Positions 16,222 through 24,526 of a stretch of DNA of 55,172 nucleotides are shown here, in pieces (positions within the stretch are counted from its first letter, which is position 1; every line of letters begins with the position of its first letter). Under the pieces are notes generated by a model. It had not been told where the DNA came from and made no database searches. It worked only from the letters and a program-made list of their open reading frames with translations. Both the position numbers and the translations under genes were made by a program. The stretch is from an uncultured Eubacteriales bacterium. Its GTDB lineage: Bacteria > Bacillota > Clostridia > Oscillospirales > Oscillospiraceae. Where the stretch lies: assembly GCA_900546615.1 (NCBI GenBank), contig URDJ01000016.1:1-55172 (forward strand). Reading direction: 5' to 3'.

Positions 16222-17211
16222 ATGCAGGATAAGTTGGTAGAAATTAAAAACTTGCGCGTTTCCTTCTACCAGAACGGCGTACTGACGCCGGTGGTCAGGG
16301 ATGTGTCTTTGGACATAATGAATGGAGAAACGCTGGGGCTTGTTGGCGAGTCCGGCTGCGGCAAGAGCATCACATCGAAGTCTGTCATGAGGCTGATACC
16401 GGACCCGCCTGGGAAGATAGAAGGCGGGAGCATCGTGGTTGACGGGCGCGAAGTGCTGGAGATGTCCGAGCGGGAGCTGCAGGATATCCGCGGCAAGCTG
16501 GTCAGCATGATTTTCCAGGAGCCCATGACGGCGCTGAACCCGCTGTACACGTGCGGGAACCAGATATCCGAAGCGATACTGAAGCACAACAGGATATCAA
16601 AGAAGGAAGCCGGACAGAGAGCGATAAAGCTTCTGGAGATGGTCGGGGTGCCGTCACCTGAACGGAGGATAGCCTCGTATCCGCATGAGCTGTCGGGGGG
16701 CATGAGGCAGAGAGTCATGATAGCCATGGCCCTAAGCTGCAAGCCGAAGCTGCTTATCGCGGATGAACCGACGACCGCTCTGGACCCGACCATACAGGCG
16801 CAGATCCTGAGCCTCATAAAGAAGCTGCAGACAAAGCTGGAGATGTCCGTGCTGCTCATAACGCATGATCTTGGAGTCGTTGCGGAGACCTGTGACAGGG
16901 TCGTGGTCATGTATGCCGGGCAGGTGGTCGAGGTCGCGGAAGTACACGAGCTGTTTGCGAGGCCGAAGCACCCATATACCATGGGCCTGCTGAAGGCGAT
17001 ACCGCAGCTGGACAAAAAGGTGGACAGGCTGTACAGCATACCGGGGTCGGTGCCGCGCTTTGACGACATGCCTGCCGGCTGTACGTTTGGGCCCAGATGC
17101 CCGTATTTCAGCGAGGAATGCGGAAATATTGCGCCTGAGCTGAGGGAGGTCTGTGCCGGACACAGCGTCCGCTGCATACGCTCCGGCGAGTTCGGGACCG
17201 GCGATCGTTGA
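16222..17211 (+). CDS. ABC transporter ATP-binding protein, OppD/DppD type
   Basis: The 329-residue ATPase shows Walker A GESGCGKS, Q-loop IFQEPMTAL, signature LSGGMRQR, Walker B LLIADEPT and a switch histidine in LITHDLG. It ends with the oligopeptide-family C-terminal cysteine region (GCTFGPRCPYFSEEC), which in relatives can bind an Fe-S cluster. ATG 16222 has AAGGGGA seven bases upstream. It pairs with the next ATPase to power the family 5 importer encoded here. Confidence 0.9.
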   Translation: MQDKLVEIKNLRVSFYQNGVLTPVVRDVSLDIMNGETLGLVGESGCGKSITSKSVMRLIPDPPGKIEGGSIVVDGREVLEMSERELQDIRGKLVSMIFQEPMTALNPLYTCGNQISEAILKHNRISKKEAGQRAIKLLEMVGVPSPERRIASYPHELSGGMRQRVMIAMALSCKPKLLIADEPTTALDPTIQAQILSLIKKLQTKLEMSVLLITHDLGVVAETCDRVVVMYAGQVVEVAEVHELFARPKHPYTMGLLKAIPQLDKKVDRLYSIPGSVPRFDDMPAGCTFGPRCPYFSEECGNIAPELREVCAGHSVRCIRSGEFGTGDR

Positions 17212-17223
17212 GATGGAGGGCAC

Positions 17224-18219
17224 ATGGAAAAGCTGTTGGAAGTTAAGAACCTGAAAAAGTATTATCCGGTGCGAAAGGGCCTGCTGAAGCGGACTGTGGC
17301 GCATGTAAAAGCGGTGGACGGGGTCAGCTTTGACATATACAAGGGCGAAACATTGGGGCTGGTCGGAGAGAGCGGCTGCGGGAAGACTACCGTTGGAAAG
17401 CTGATCCTGCGGCTGCAAAAGGTAGACGGAGGCCAGATACTGTTCGAGGGCCGGGACCTGCTTGGCATAGCCCGAAGCGAACTCAGGGAGAGAAGATGCG
17501 ATATACAGATCATTTTTCAGGACCCTTACGGCTCCCTGAACCCCAAAATGACGGTGTATGACATATTGTCCGAGGGGATACGAAAGTATAAGCTTTTGCC
17601 CAATGACCGGAAAGATGCAAGGGTGTCCGAGCTGCTGGAGCTGGTCGGGCTTCATCGTTACGACGCACAGAAATACCCCCATGAGTTTTCGGGGGGGCAG
17701 CGTCAGCGGATAGCCGTGGCCAGGGCCTTGTCGTTCAATCCGAAGCTTATCGTGTGTGATGAGCCGGTATCTGCTCTGGACGTGTCAGTGCAGGCGCAGG
17801 TCCTGAATCTGCTGACTGAGCTTCAAAAAAGCATCGGGGTATCGTATTTGTTTATTGCACACGGGATGGCCACGGTCAAGCACGTTTCGCAGAGGGTGGG
17901 CGTCATGTATCTGGGCAAGCTCGTCGAAGTGGCTCAGACCGACAAGCTGTTCGATTCGCCGATGCACCCATACACTCAGGCACTGTTGTCGTCCATACCT
18001 ATAGCAAATCCGGAGCATGTCAAAAACAGAATAATCCTTGAAGGGGAGGTGCCTAACCCAATAAATCCTCCGTCCGGCTGCCGGTTTCATCCAAGATGCA
18101 GGTATGCCGTTGAGAAGTGCCGCTGCGAGGAGCCGTCGCTGGAGGAGCGCCTGCCGGGCCATTGGGTTTCGTGCCACTTCGCAGGCCAGGAACGTTCGGA
18201 GGGCAGCAATGGGGATTGA
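17224..18219 (+). CDS. ABC transporter ATP-binding protein, OppF/DppF type
   Basis: The 331-residue protein has Walker A GESGCGKT, Q-loop IFQDPYGSLNP, signature FSGGQRQR, Walker B LIVCDEPVSALD and the C-terminal cysteine region (GCRFHPRCRYAVEKC). The order D-F after permeases B-C is the standard Opp/Dpp arrangement. The DUF1805 gene starts inside the last codons of this one (ATG 18209 against stop 18217-18219), so the transporter and the catabolic genes are translationally coupled. That coupling is the main argument that they form one pathway. Confidence 0.9.
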   Translation: MEKLLEVKNLKKYYPVRKGLLKRTVAHVKAVDGVSFDIYKGETLGLVGESGCGKTTVGKLILRLQKVDGGQILFEGRDLLGIARSELRERRCDIQIIFQDPYGSLNPKMTVYDILSEGIRKYKLLPNDRKDARVSELLELVGLHRYDAQKYPHEFSGGQRQRIAVARALSFNPKLIVCDEPVSALDVSVQAQVLNLLTELQKSIGVSYLFIAHGMATVKHVSQRVGVMYLGKLVEVAQTDKLFDSPMHPYTQALLSSIPIANPEHVKNRIILEGEVPNPINPPSGCRFHPRCRYAVEKCRCEEPSLEERLPGHWVSCHFAGQERSEGSNGD

Positions 18220-18553
18220 ACTCGAAAAAGTCTATGCCTCCCGCGACCTGAAGGTCACACGAGTCAAACTGAACGGCTCTATATCGACGGGGACTGAGAT
18301 GCGTGTGCCTCAGACAGACAAGTGGGTCGTAACGGTCAAATGTGAAAACGGGATGCTGGGGTGCCGCATATATGACATAGAGTGCGCAGACATGCTTGGG
18401 CTGCCGTTCGCCGTGTTTTCGGCGCCTGACCTGGAGGACATGCTCAGCTCAAAGCCCGTAAAGCTGTCGCGGGAGGCGCTGGAGCTCGGCGCGGGGCATG
18501 ACATGGATGGAGCGGCGATCATAGGGCTGTTCTCGGCTCAGGGGCCGAAGTGA
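18209..18553 (+). CDS. DUF1805 (YunC-like) small protein
   Basis: The 114-residue protein matches the DUF1805/YunC pattern, a small alpha/beta protein with a VVTVKCENGMLGCRIYDI segment followed by FAVFSAPDLEDMLSS and a closing GHDMDGAAII. No function is established for the family to my knowledge. The ATG overlaps the end of the upstream ATPase gene by 11 bases, with CGGAGGG five bases before it. Its placement inside an UlaG/UlaE operon is a clue that this member acts in sugar-acid or lactone metabolism, perhaps as an accessory or small isomerase; that is speculation. Confidence 0.65.
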   Translation: MGIELEKVYASRDLKVTRVKLNGSISTGTEMRVPQTDKWVVTVKCENGMLGCRIYDIECADMLGLPFAVFSAPDLEDMLSSKPVKLSREALELGAGHDMDGAAIIGLFSAQGPK

Positions 18554-18601
18554 CAGCCCTGCCGGAAATGAAAGTGCGCACCTGAAGAAAGGATATATAA
18601 G

Positions 18602-19705
18602 ATGAGCAAGATTGAAGGAATTACCAGAGAATCGTGGATAATGAGCACATTCCCGGAATGGGGCACCTGGCTGAATGAGGATATCGAGTCCGAGGTCGTT
18701 TCCAAGGGCACTGTGGCGATGTGGTGGCTCGGCTGCACCGGCATATGGCTCAAGAGCGACATGGGCACCAATATCACAATAGACCTGTGGTGCGGCAACG
18801 GCAAACGAACGCACGGAGATGACAAGATGAAGATTGGCCACCAAATGGCCAATATGTGCGGGGCAAGGCGCATGCAGCCCAATCTGAGGGCGATACCGTT
18901 TGTGTTCGACCCCTTTGCTTTCAAGAGCGTGGACGCTGTTCTGGCGACGCATTACCATCAGGACCACATGAGTGCGGAGTGGGCGGCGCACGTTATAAAG
19001 AGCGATATGACAACGACAGACGAAAAAGGCCGGGAGATGCCCGTGCCTTTTATCGGGCCGAAAAAGAGCGTTGAGACCTGGGTCAAATGGGGCGTGCCTG
19101 AGGAGCGCTGCATAACGGTGAAGCCCGGGGATGTGGTCAAAGTCAGGGATATTGAAATAATAGCCCTGGACTCTTTTGACAGGACCTGCCTTGTTACGAC
19201 AGATTCGACCGGCCCGGACCGGGAGGAGCTGACCGGGGTCTGCCCGGACAACATGGATGAAAAGGCGGTCAACTACCTGATAAAGACCTCCGGGGGGAAC
19301 ATATATCATTCCGGGGACTCTCATTATTCCATTTATTACGCGAAACATGGCAAGGACTACGACATAGACGTGGCATTCGGCTCGTATGGAGAAAACCCCG
19401 TGGGCATGGCGGACAAGATGACCAGCTGCGACATATTGAGGATGGCCGAGGCTCTTAAGTGCAAGGTCGTCATACCGATACATCACGATGTCTGGACGAA
19501 TTTCAAAGCGGATACCGGCGAGATAAAAGTGCTGTATGAGATGAAAAAAGACAGGCTGGGCTATGCGTTCCACCCGTATTTCTGGGAGGTGGGCGGAAAG
19601 TACACATATCCCACCGACAGGGACAAGCTTGCCTACAACTACAGGAGAGGCTTTGAGGATTGCTTTGAGGCCCCGCAGAACATACCTTTCAGATCCATGC
19701 TGTGA
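18602..19705 (+). CDS. ulaG: UlaG-like L-ascorbate-6-phosphate lactonase (metallo-beta-lactamase fold)
   Basis: The 367-residue protein is closely similar to Escherichia coli UlaG over its full length, as judged from recalled sequence: [61 protein letters not shown]. The metal-binding HxHxDH motif is present as HYHQDH. UlaG opens the lactone ring of ascorbate-6-phosphate to 3-keto-L-gulonate-6-phosphate. The protein carries a small insertion around [12 protein letters not shown] 18602 has AAAGGA upstream. The ascorbate PTS, UlaD and UlaF are missing locally, so the true substrate may be a different phosphorylated lactone. Confidence 0.87.
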   Translation: MSKIEGITRESWIMSTFPEWGTWLNEDIESEVVSKGTVAMWWLGCTGIWLKSDMGTNITIDLWCGNGKRTHGDDKMKIGHQMANMCGARRMQPNLRAIPFVFDPFAFKSVDAVLATHYHQDHMSAEWAAHVIKSDMTTTDEKGREMPVPFIGPKKSVETWVKWGVPEERCITVKPGDVVKVRDIEIIALDSFDRTCLVTTDSTGPDREELTGVCPDNMDEKAVNYLIKTSGGNIYHSGDSHYSIYYAKHGKDYDIDVAFGSYGENPVGMADKMTSCDILRMAEALKCKVVIPIHHDVWTNFKADTGEIKVLYEMKKDRLGYAFHPYFWEVGGKYTYPTDRDKLAYNYRRGFEDCFEAPQNIPFRSML

Positions 19706-19716
19706 CGGAGTTTGCC

Positions 19717-20760
19717 ATGAAGATCAGTAAAAGGGTGATATCAGACCTCCAACTGTGCTATTGCGTTGCTCCCGTGACATACAGGGGAGAGGAACACTTT
19801 GTTGTGGCATCCGAAAAAGAATATCCATGTCTGCTGTTTGACCGTCACGGCAAGTTTGCAGAAAAGATATGGGATGCTCCCGGGGGCACGATGTCAATCG
19901 TTCAGGTGCCGGAGACGGACGGGGCTTTTCTGGCGACACACGAGTTTTACTCACCCAATAACTCCAACAGCGCCAAAATCGTTCTTTGCCGCCCGACGAG
20001 CGATGGCTGGAAGGTGACGACTCTCGCGCAGCTGCCCTGTGTTCACAGGTTCGATATCCTGCAAAGAGGAGATACGCGGTATCTTCTGGCCTGCACGATA
20101 AAAGAGAGGCATGAGTATAAGGAAGACTGGAGGTTCCCCGGAGCGGTGTATGCCTGCAAGCTCCCGGACGACCTCTTGGAGAAGGATGAAACATACCGGC
20201 TCCCGCTGCAAATGATAAAGAGCGGCATGAACAAGAACCACGGGTATTCCAGGAGCGTGTACAACTCAACCATGTGCGGCATCGTATCGTCGGACGAGGG
20301 GGTGTTTCGATTCATACCCCCGGAGAATGACGGCGGCCCGTGGCAGATCCGGCAGCTCCTTTCGGAGCCTGCGAGCGATGCGCTGCTTATCGATTTTGAC
20401 GGTGACGGAGAAGACGAGATCATCGTTCTGAGCCCGTTCCATGGGGATACGGTGAGCATCTACAAAAGGGCCGGCGAGAAGTACGGGAAGATATTTGAAT
20501 ATGAGAATAAGCTTGAGTTCGTGCATGCTGTCTGCGCAGGCAGGCTGAACGGAAGAAACATCGCGTTTGTCGGGCACAGGCGCGGCGGACGCGACCTGCT
20601 CGCCGTCAGCTGTGTCGACGGAGAATACAAAGTAGAACTGGTCGATCATGACGTCGGCTCAGCGAACGTGCTGTTCAGCGAGGTGGACGGCAGCGCAGTG
20701 CTTCTGTCTGCGAACCGCGAGATCAATGAGGTCGCATATTATACCATAACCGCCGATTGA
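19717..20760 (+). CDS. Predicted beta-propeller (VCBS/FG-GAP-like) protein of unknown function
   Basis: The 347-residue protein has no signal peptide or membrane segment and consists of repeated short beta stretches. One block reads LLIDFDGDGEDEIIVLSP, an FG-GAP/VCBS-like calcium-binding motif, which suggests a seven-blade propeller. It lies between ulaG and the PfkB kinase with gaps of 11 and 14 bp, so it belongs to the same mRNA. Proteins of this shape may act as lactonases, isomerases or scaffolds; I cannot assign one. ATG 19717 is chosen because GGAG precedes it; a GTG at 19702 overlaps the ulaG stop and has no ribosome site. Confidence 0.6.
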   Translation: MKISKRVISDLQLCYCVAPVTYRGEEHFVVASEKEYPCLLFDRHGKFAEKIWDAPGGTMSIVQVPETDGAFLATHEFYSPNNSNSAKIVLCRPTSDGWKVTTLAQLPCVHRFDILQRGDTRYLLACTIKERHEYKEDWRFPGAVYACKLPDDLLEKDETYRLPLQMIKSGMNKNHGYSRSVYNSTMCGIVSSDEGVFRFIPPENDGGPWQIRQLLSEPASDALLIDFDGDGEDEIIVLSPFHGDTVSIYKRAGEKYGKIFEYENKLEFVHAVCAGRLNGRNIAFVGHRRGGRDLLAVSCVDGEYKVELVDHDVGSANVLFSEVDGSAVLLSANREINEVAYYTITAD

Positions 20761-20774
20761 GGAAAGAAAGCGAG

Positions 20775-21851
20775 ATGAGTTCCTTGCCCAAATATGACTT
20801 TATGAGTTTTGGTGAGCCGAACATCAGGCTCACTCCCCCGGAACATGACCGTCTGGGACAATCCGATGAGCTCCGCCTCGGAATAGCGGCCGCGGAACTG
20901 AACTGCTGCGTCAACATTTCGAACCTCAGCGTCGAAAAACTCATCCCCAAAATGAAGACTGCGTACATCACCAAGCTCGTTGACAACTGGACGGGGAGAT
21001 ATATCGTCAACCGTGCGCAGATGTATGGGGTCGACATGTCCAATATAGTTGTAGAGGAATTTGATAAGATCGGCAACACCAGAAACGGTCTTGCGTTCGT
21101 TGAAGTGGGGATAGGGCCGAGGCCCAGCTACCAGATATACGACAGGGGACATTCTGCCCTGAGCAAGATAAAGCCGGGGGAAATCGACTGGAAAGCGGTG
21201 CTGGATACCCGATGGTTTCATACCACGGGTATCGTGACTGCGCTTGGAGAGCATACCGGCACGGAGGTCCTCTCAGCGCTGAGGGCGGCCAGGGAGAACG
21301 GCGCCGTGACGAGTTATGACCTGAACTATCGCAGTACATTGTGGAACCGTGAAAAGGCGAGGAGCGTCGCAGAGACCCTAATGCCGTATATTGACGTCAT
21401 ACTGGGGAACGAAGAAGACTTTGAGATAATGCTTGGCATAAAGGCGGAGAATACCGACAGCTCATACTCGGCAATAGACCCGGAGAACTATCGCAGGGTA
21501 GCGGAAATGGTCATGGAGAAATATCCTCATATAAGAGCGGTCGGCACATCCCTGAGGGAGGTAAAAACGGCGTGCCTGAACAACTGGCAGGCGTGTCTGA
21601 TGACAAAGAAGGGCTTCTTCATTTCCCCGAAATATGAGAATATCGAGATAAACGACAGGGTCGGCGGCGGGGACAGCTTTGCGTCGGGGCTTATCTGGTG
21701 CATGCTTTCGGGCTGTGAAGATCAGGCGGCCGTGAATTTTGCCGCGGCATATTCGGCCCTGTGTCATACGATACGCAATGACTGGAACCTTATATCGCGC
21801 GAGGAGGCTGAATCGCTGGCGGCGGGAGGCAATGCCCGGGTCAGGAGATAG
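20775..21851 (+). CDS. PfkB-family sugar kinase (KdgK-like)
   Basis: The 358-residue protein opens with MSFGEPNIRLTPPE, like 2-keto-3-deoxygluconate kinases, and has the PfkB C-terminal signature as DRVGGGDSFASG with the catalytic aspartate in GGGD. The DLNYRSTLW segment (compare DxNYRxxLW) is characteristic of the KdgK branch. It likely phosphorylates an aldonate or ketose-type substrate brought in unphosphorylated by the ABC importer, which would replace the phosphorylation normally done by the ascorbate PTS. ATG 20775 gives the family N terminus; TTG 20757 is an alternative. Confidence 0.82.
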   Translation: MSSLPKYDFMSFGEPNIRLTPPEHDRLGQSDELRLGIAAAELNCCVNISNLSVEKLIPKMKTAYITKLVDNWTGRYIVNRAQMYGVDMSNIVVEEFDKIGNTRNGLAFVEVGIGPRPSYQIYDRGHSALSKIKPGEIDWKAVLDTRWFHTTGIVTALGEHTGTEVLSALRAARENGAVTSYDLNYRSTLWNREKARSVAETLMPYIDVILGNEEDFEIMLGIKAENTDSSYSAIDPENYRRVAEMVMEKYPHIRAVGTSLREVKTACLNNWQACLMTKKGFFISPKYENIEINDRVGGGDSFASGLIWCMLSGCEDQAAVNFAAAYSALCHTIRNDWNLISREEAESLAAGGNARVRR

Positions 21852-21871
21852 AAGTATCGGGGAGAAAAGCA

Positions 21872-22738
21872 TTGCTTGGAAAACACTTGCTGGGGATATA
21901 CGAAAAAGCCTTTGACCCCTCGGATACCTGGAGCGTCAGGCTTCAGAAAGCCGTGGAACTGGGCTTTGACTATGTTGAGATAAGCATAGATGAGACGGAT
22001 GAGCGTCTGGAGCGCCTGTACTGGCAGCAGGACAGGATCGAGCAGCTGAGGCGGTGCTGTGTGCGCGAAGGCATTCCGATACTTTCGATGTGCCTGAGCG
22101 CCCACAGAAGGTATCCCTTCGGCAGCGCAAACGCCGATGTCCGGCGGAAAGCCCGGGAGATCATGGAAAGAGCGGTGGAGTTTGCCGTCGCAATGGGCAT
22201 ACGCACCATACAATTGGCGGGTTACGACGTGTACTACGAGGACTCCACCCCGGACAGCCGGAAGGCTTTTGCGGAGGGGCTCAAATGGGCGGTTTCGCTG
22301 GCGGAGAGATATCAGGTCATGCTTGCGATGGAGATAATGGACACGCCCTTTATGAACTCCATTACAAAACATATGGCATATGAAAAAATGCTCAACTCTC
22401 CGTGGTACAGCGTGTACCCGGACCTGGGGAATTTGTCTGCCTGGCCTGAGAACGATGCGGAGGCAGAGCTTAGTGCCGGCGCCGGGAGTATTGTGGCTGT
22501 CCACCTCAAGGATACGCTCAGGGTATCCGAAGGCTTCGGCGGCAAGTTCAGGGGGGTCCCGTTTGGAAGCGGATGCGTCGATTTTGTCAAGCTGTTTTCC
22601 AGACTTGAGTCTCAGGGATACAACGGGCCGTATCTCATGGAAATGTGGCATGAAGAAGGGAAAAGTGATATAGTCGAGACGGGCAGAGCCAAGGCCTGGC
22701 TGGAGGCCGGATTTGCACTGGCCGTAGGCAGGTCATGA
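21872..22738 (+). CDS. ulaE: UlaE/SgbU-like L-xylulose/L-ribulose-5-phosphate 3-epimerase
   Basis: The 288-residue protein matches UlaE throughout: LGIYEKA, GFDYVEISIDETDERL, SMCLSAHRR, IRTIQLAGYDVYY, MLAMEIMD, YPDLGNLSAW, IVAVHLKDT, PYLMEMW. The four metal ligands expected in this TIM barrel (Glu, Asp, His, Glu) lie in those last motifs. UlaE interconverts L-xylulose-5-phosphate and L-ribulose-5-phosphate (the former named L-xylulose/hexulose in older annotation). The start is TTG with GGGGAG seven bases upstream. The 4-epimerase UlaF that would feed the product into the pentose phosphate pathway is not in this operon. Confidence 0.87.
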   Translation: MLGKHLLGIYEKAFDPSDTWSVRLQKAVELGFDYVEISIDETDERLERLYWQQDRIEQLRRCCVREGIPILSMCLSAHRRYPFGSANADVRRKAREIMERAVEFAVAMGIRTIQLAGYDVYYEDSTPDSRKAFAEGLKWAVSLAERYQVMLAMEIMDTPFMNSITKHMAYEKMLNSPWYSVYPDLGNLSAWPENDAEAELSAGAGSIVAVHLKDTLRVSEGFGGKFRGVPFGSGCVDFVKLFSRLESQGYNGPYLMEMWHEEGKSDIVETGRAKAWLEAGFALAVGRS

Positions 22739-22778
22739 CCGGCTTGCTGAGCAATTCAAATGACAGGGGGCAAAAGAG

Positions 22779-23564
22779 ATGAAATACTATGTGGTCGACG
22801 CGTTTACGTCTGAACTATTCAAGGGCAACCCTGCGGGGGTATGCGTTGTGGACAGCTTCCCTCCCGACGACCTGATGCAGAAGATCGCGGCGGAGAATCG
22901 CCTGTCCGAGACTGCGTTCGTTTGCAGGAGGGAGGACGGGGACTATAATTTGCGCTGGTTCACGCCCGGGGCGGAGGTAAACCTTTGCGGGCATGCCACC
23001 CTCGGTACGAGCTATGTACTGGCACGTTTTGTGGAGCCGGACGCGAAGGAGTTCAGATTCCACAGCCTGAGCGGGCTTCTTGTGGCAAAACGCCTGGGAG
23101 ACGATCAGTTCGAGCTGGATTTTCCATCCTGGAAGCCGGAGAAAGTCGAGGTCACCGAGGCGATGCAGAAAGCGCTCGGTTTTGCGCCGGAAGGTGCCTG
23201 GCTGTCGAGGGATCTGATATTCATGGTAGAGTCCGGCGACGTTGTGCAGAACTTCAAGCCCGACTATGAGCTGATAAAAGCCGTACCGGAAGGAATGGGC
23301 ATCTTTCTCACGGCCAGAGGCAAGGACAGCGATTTTGTGTGCAGGACCTTTTTCCCGAAAATAGCTGTAGACGAGGACCCTGTGTGCGGTTCCGCTCACA
23401 GCGAGCTGATACCGCTCTGGTCCGAGATCCTCGGAAAGAAGGAACTCGTGAGCCATCAGCTGTCGCCAAGGACCGGAGAGCTGTTTTGCGTCGATGAGGG
23501 CGAACGGGTGAAAATAAGCGGCAAGGCAGCCCTCTATCTGACCGGCGAGATTTTCGTCAAATAA
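22779..23564 (+). CDS. PhzF-family isomerase
   Basis: The 261-residue protein has the PhzF double-barrel fold signatures: VDAFTSELFKGNPAGV at the start, the catalytic glutamate in LSETAFV (Glu44), GHATLG, and DPVCGSAHS near the C terminus. PhzF enzymes isomerise by proton shuttling, as in trans-2,3-dihydro-3-hydroxyanthranilate, and several act as epimerases or racemases on amino-acid-like compounds. It closes the UlaG/UlaE operon, which would fit a substrate carrying an amino or enol group together with the SHMT-like enzyme. ATG 22779 has AGGGGG eight bases upstream. Confidence 0.82.
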   Translation: MKYYVVDAFTSELFKGNPAGVCVVDSFPPDDLMQKIAAENRLSETAFVCRREDGDYNLRWFTPGAEVNLCGHATLGTSYVLARFVEPDAKEFRFHSLSGLLVAKRLGDDQFELDFPSWKPEKVEVTEAMQKALGFAPEGAWLSRDLIFMVESGDVVQNFKPDYELIKAVPEGMGIFLTARGKDSDFVCRTFFPKIAVDEDPVCGSAHSELIPLWSEILGKKELVSHQLSPRTGELFCVDEGERVKISGKAALYLTGEIFVK

Positions 23565-23586
23565 ACCGGTACCATCATATTCAGCG

Positions 23587-23646
23587 AAATAAAGACATTT
23601 TTCGCAGCATCTCAGTTGGTGCGTATCGCGAAAAATGTCTTTATTT
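23587..23646. terminator. Strong terminator at the island edge
   Basis: AATAAAGACATTTTTCGC pairs with its exact reverse complement over a 22-base loop, ending in CTTTATTTT. It terminates the UlaG/UlaE operon and marks the change from low-GC island to high-GC core. Confidence 0.8.
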
Positions 23647-23659
23647 TCAGGACGGAACG

Positions 23660-23668
23660 TGGTATACT
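23660..23668 (+). promoter_or_regulatory. Extended minus 10 promoter of the Asp23-nusB operon
   Basis: TGGTATACT is an extended minus 10 element 32 bases before the ATG. No good minus 35 is visible; the terminator arm occupies its position. Confidence 0.45.
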
Positions 23669-23699
23669 GTATTGCCATTAGTGTAAGGAGGTATGCGCC

Positions 23700-24062
23700 A
23701 TGGGCGAAAACTATATCACCTGCAAGGATGAAAAGGGCAGCATCAACATCTCCGAGGATGTCCTCGTCTCGATGGTCAGGGCCGCCGTCAATGAGATAGA
23801 CGGCGTCGCCTCGCTCGTCAACAACGCCGGCGCCGAACTCGCCGAGCTGCTCGGCATCAAGTCCCCCTCCAAGGGCGTCAAGGTCCAGATAAACGACGGC
23901 GTCATTACAGTCGACGTCATCATCATGGTCCGCTACGGCTCCAACGTCGTGAGCGTCGCAAAGCAGGTGCAGGACACCGTCACAGGCGCGGTCGAGTCCA
24001 TGACCGGTATGGGCGCCCCCGTCGTGAACGTCCACGTCTCCGGCGTGGCCTTCGACAAATGA
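23700..24062 (+). CDS. Asp23/Gls24-family (YqhY-like) protein
   Basis: The 120-residue protein has the Asp23 fold pattern ISEDVLVSMVRAAVNEIDGV, then GVKVQINDGVITVDVIIMVRYG and VAKQVQDTV. YqhY-type members sit just upstream of nusB in Firmicutes and are linked to fatty-acid synthesis control or envelope stress in some species; the precise role here is open. TAAGGAGG lies eight bases before ATG 23700. It overlaps nusB by four bases and begins the core operon that runs to ispA. Confidence 0.85.
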   Translation: MGENYITCKDEKGSINISEDVLVSMVRAAVNEIDGVASLVNNAGAELAELLGIKSPSKGVKVQINDGVITVDVIIMVRYGSNVVSVAKQVQDTVTGAVESMTGMGAPVVNVHVSGVAFDK

Positions 24063-24526
24063 TGACCAGAACAAAGGCCAGAGAACTGGCTGTCAGACTT
24101 ATCTACGCCCAGTACGCCAGCGCGGACAGCGCGGATACCGTGCTCGGCAACTTCTTCGAGCCGGAGCATTACGAGTCCCTTGCCGGGGAGGACGAGCTGT
24201 TCTCCGCCCCGCCCGAGGGCGCGAGCCTGGACTATATCACAAGGCTCGTCGGCATCTGCCGCGAGCGCAGGCCGGAGCTGGACGCTTACATCGAAAAATA
24301 CGCAAAAGGCTGGAAGCCGGGGCGGATCACGCGCACCGCCGCGGCCATACTCCGCTGCGCCATCGCGGAGGCGCTCTACATAGAGGACGCGCCCCTGGGC
24401 GCCGCCATAAACGAGGCTGTCGAACTTGCCAAGCGCTACGAGGAGCCGGAGACCGTCGCCTTCATAAACGGCGTGCTGGGCGGTTTCGCGCGCGGCGAGG
24501 GCCTCGCGCCGGAGAGCGCCGAATGA
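24059..24526 (+). CDS. nusB: Transcription antitermination factor NusB
   Basis: The 155-residue all-helical protein opens with MTRTKARELAVRLIYAQ (compare RRxAREAAVQALYQ) and ends with the family motifs ILRCAIAEALYIEDAPLGAAINEAVELAKRY-like, VAFINGVLGGF. NusB with NusE (S10) binds boxA in rRNA leaders and supports antitermination. The ATG overlaps the preceding stop and the xseA ATG overlaps its own stop by four bases, so translation is chained. The N-terminal half is longer than minimal NusB by an acidic loop (about residues 25-55). Confidence 0.9.
   Translation: MMTRTKARELAVRLIYAQYASADSADTVLGNFFEPEHYESLAGEDELFSAPPEGASLDYITRLVGICRERRPELDAYIEKYAKGWKPGRITRTAAAILRCAIAEALYIEDAPLGAAINEAVELAKRYEEPETVAFINGVLGGFARGEGLAPESAE

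Noticed and set aside
18602..22738. Calling the operon a standard ascorbate utilisation (ula) operon
   Set aside because: The PTS components, the decarboxylase UlaD and the epimerase UlaF are not in this window.
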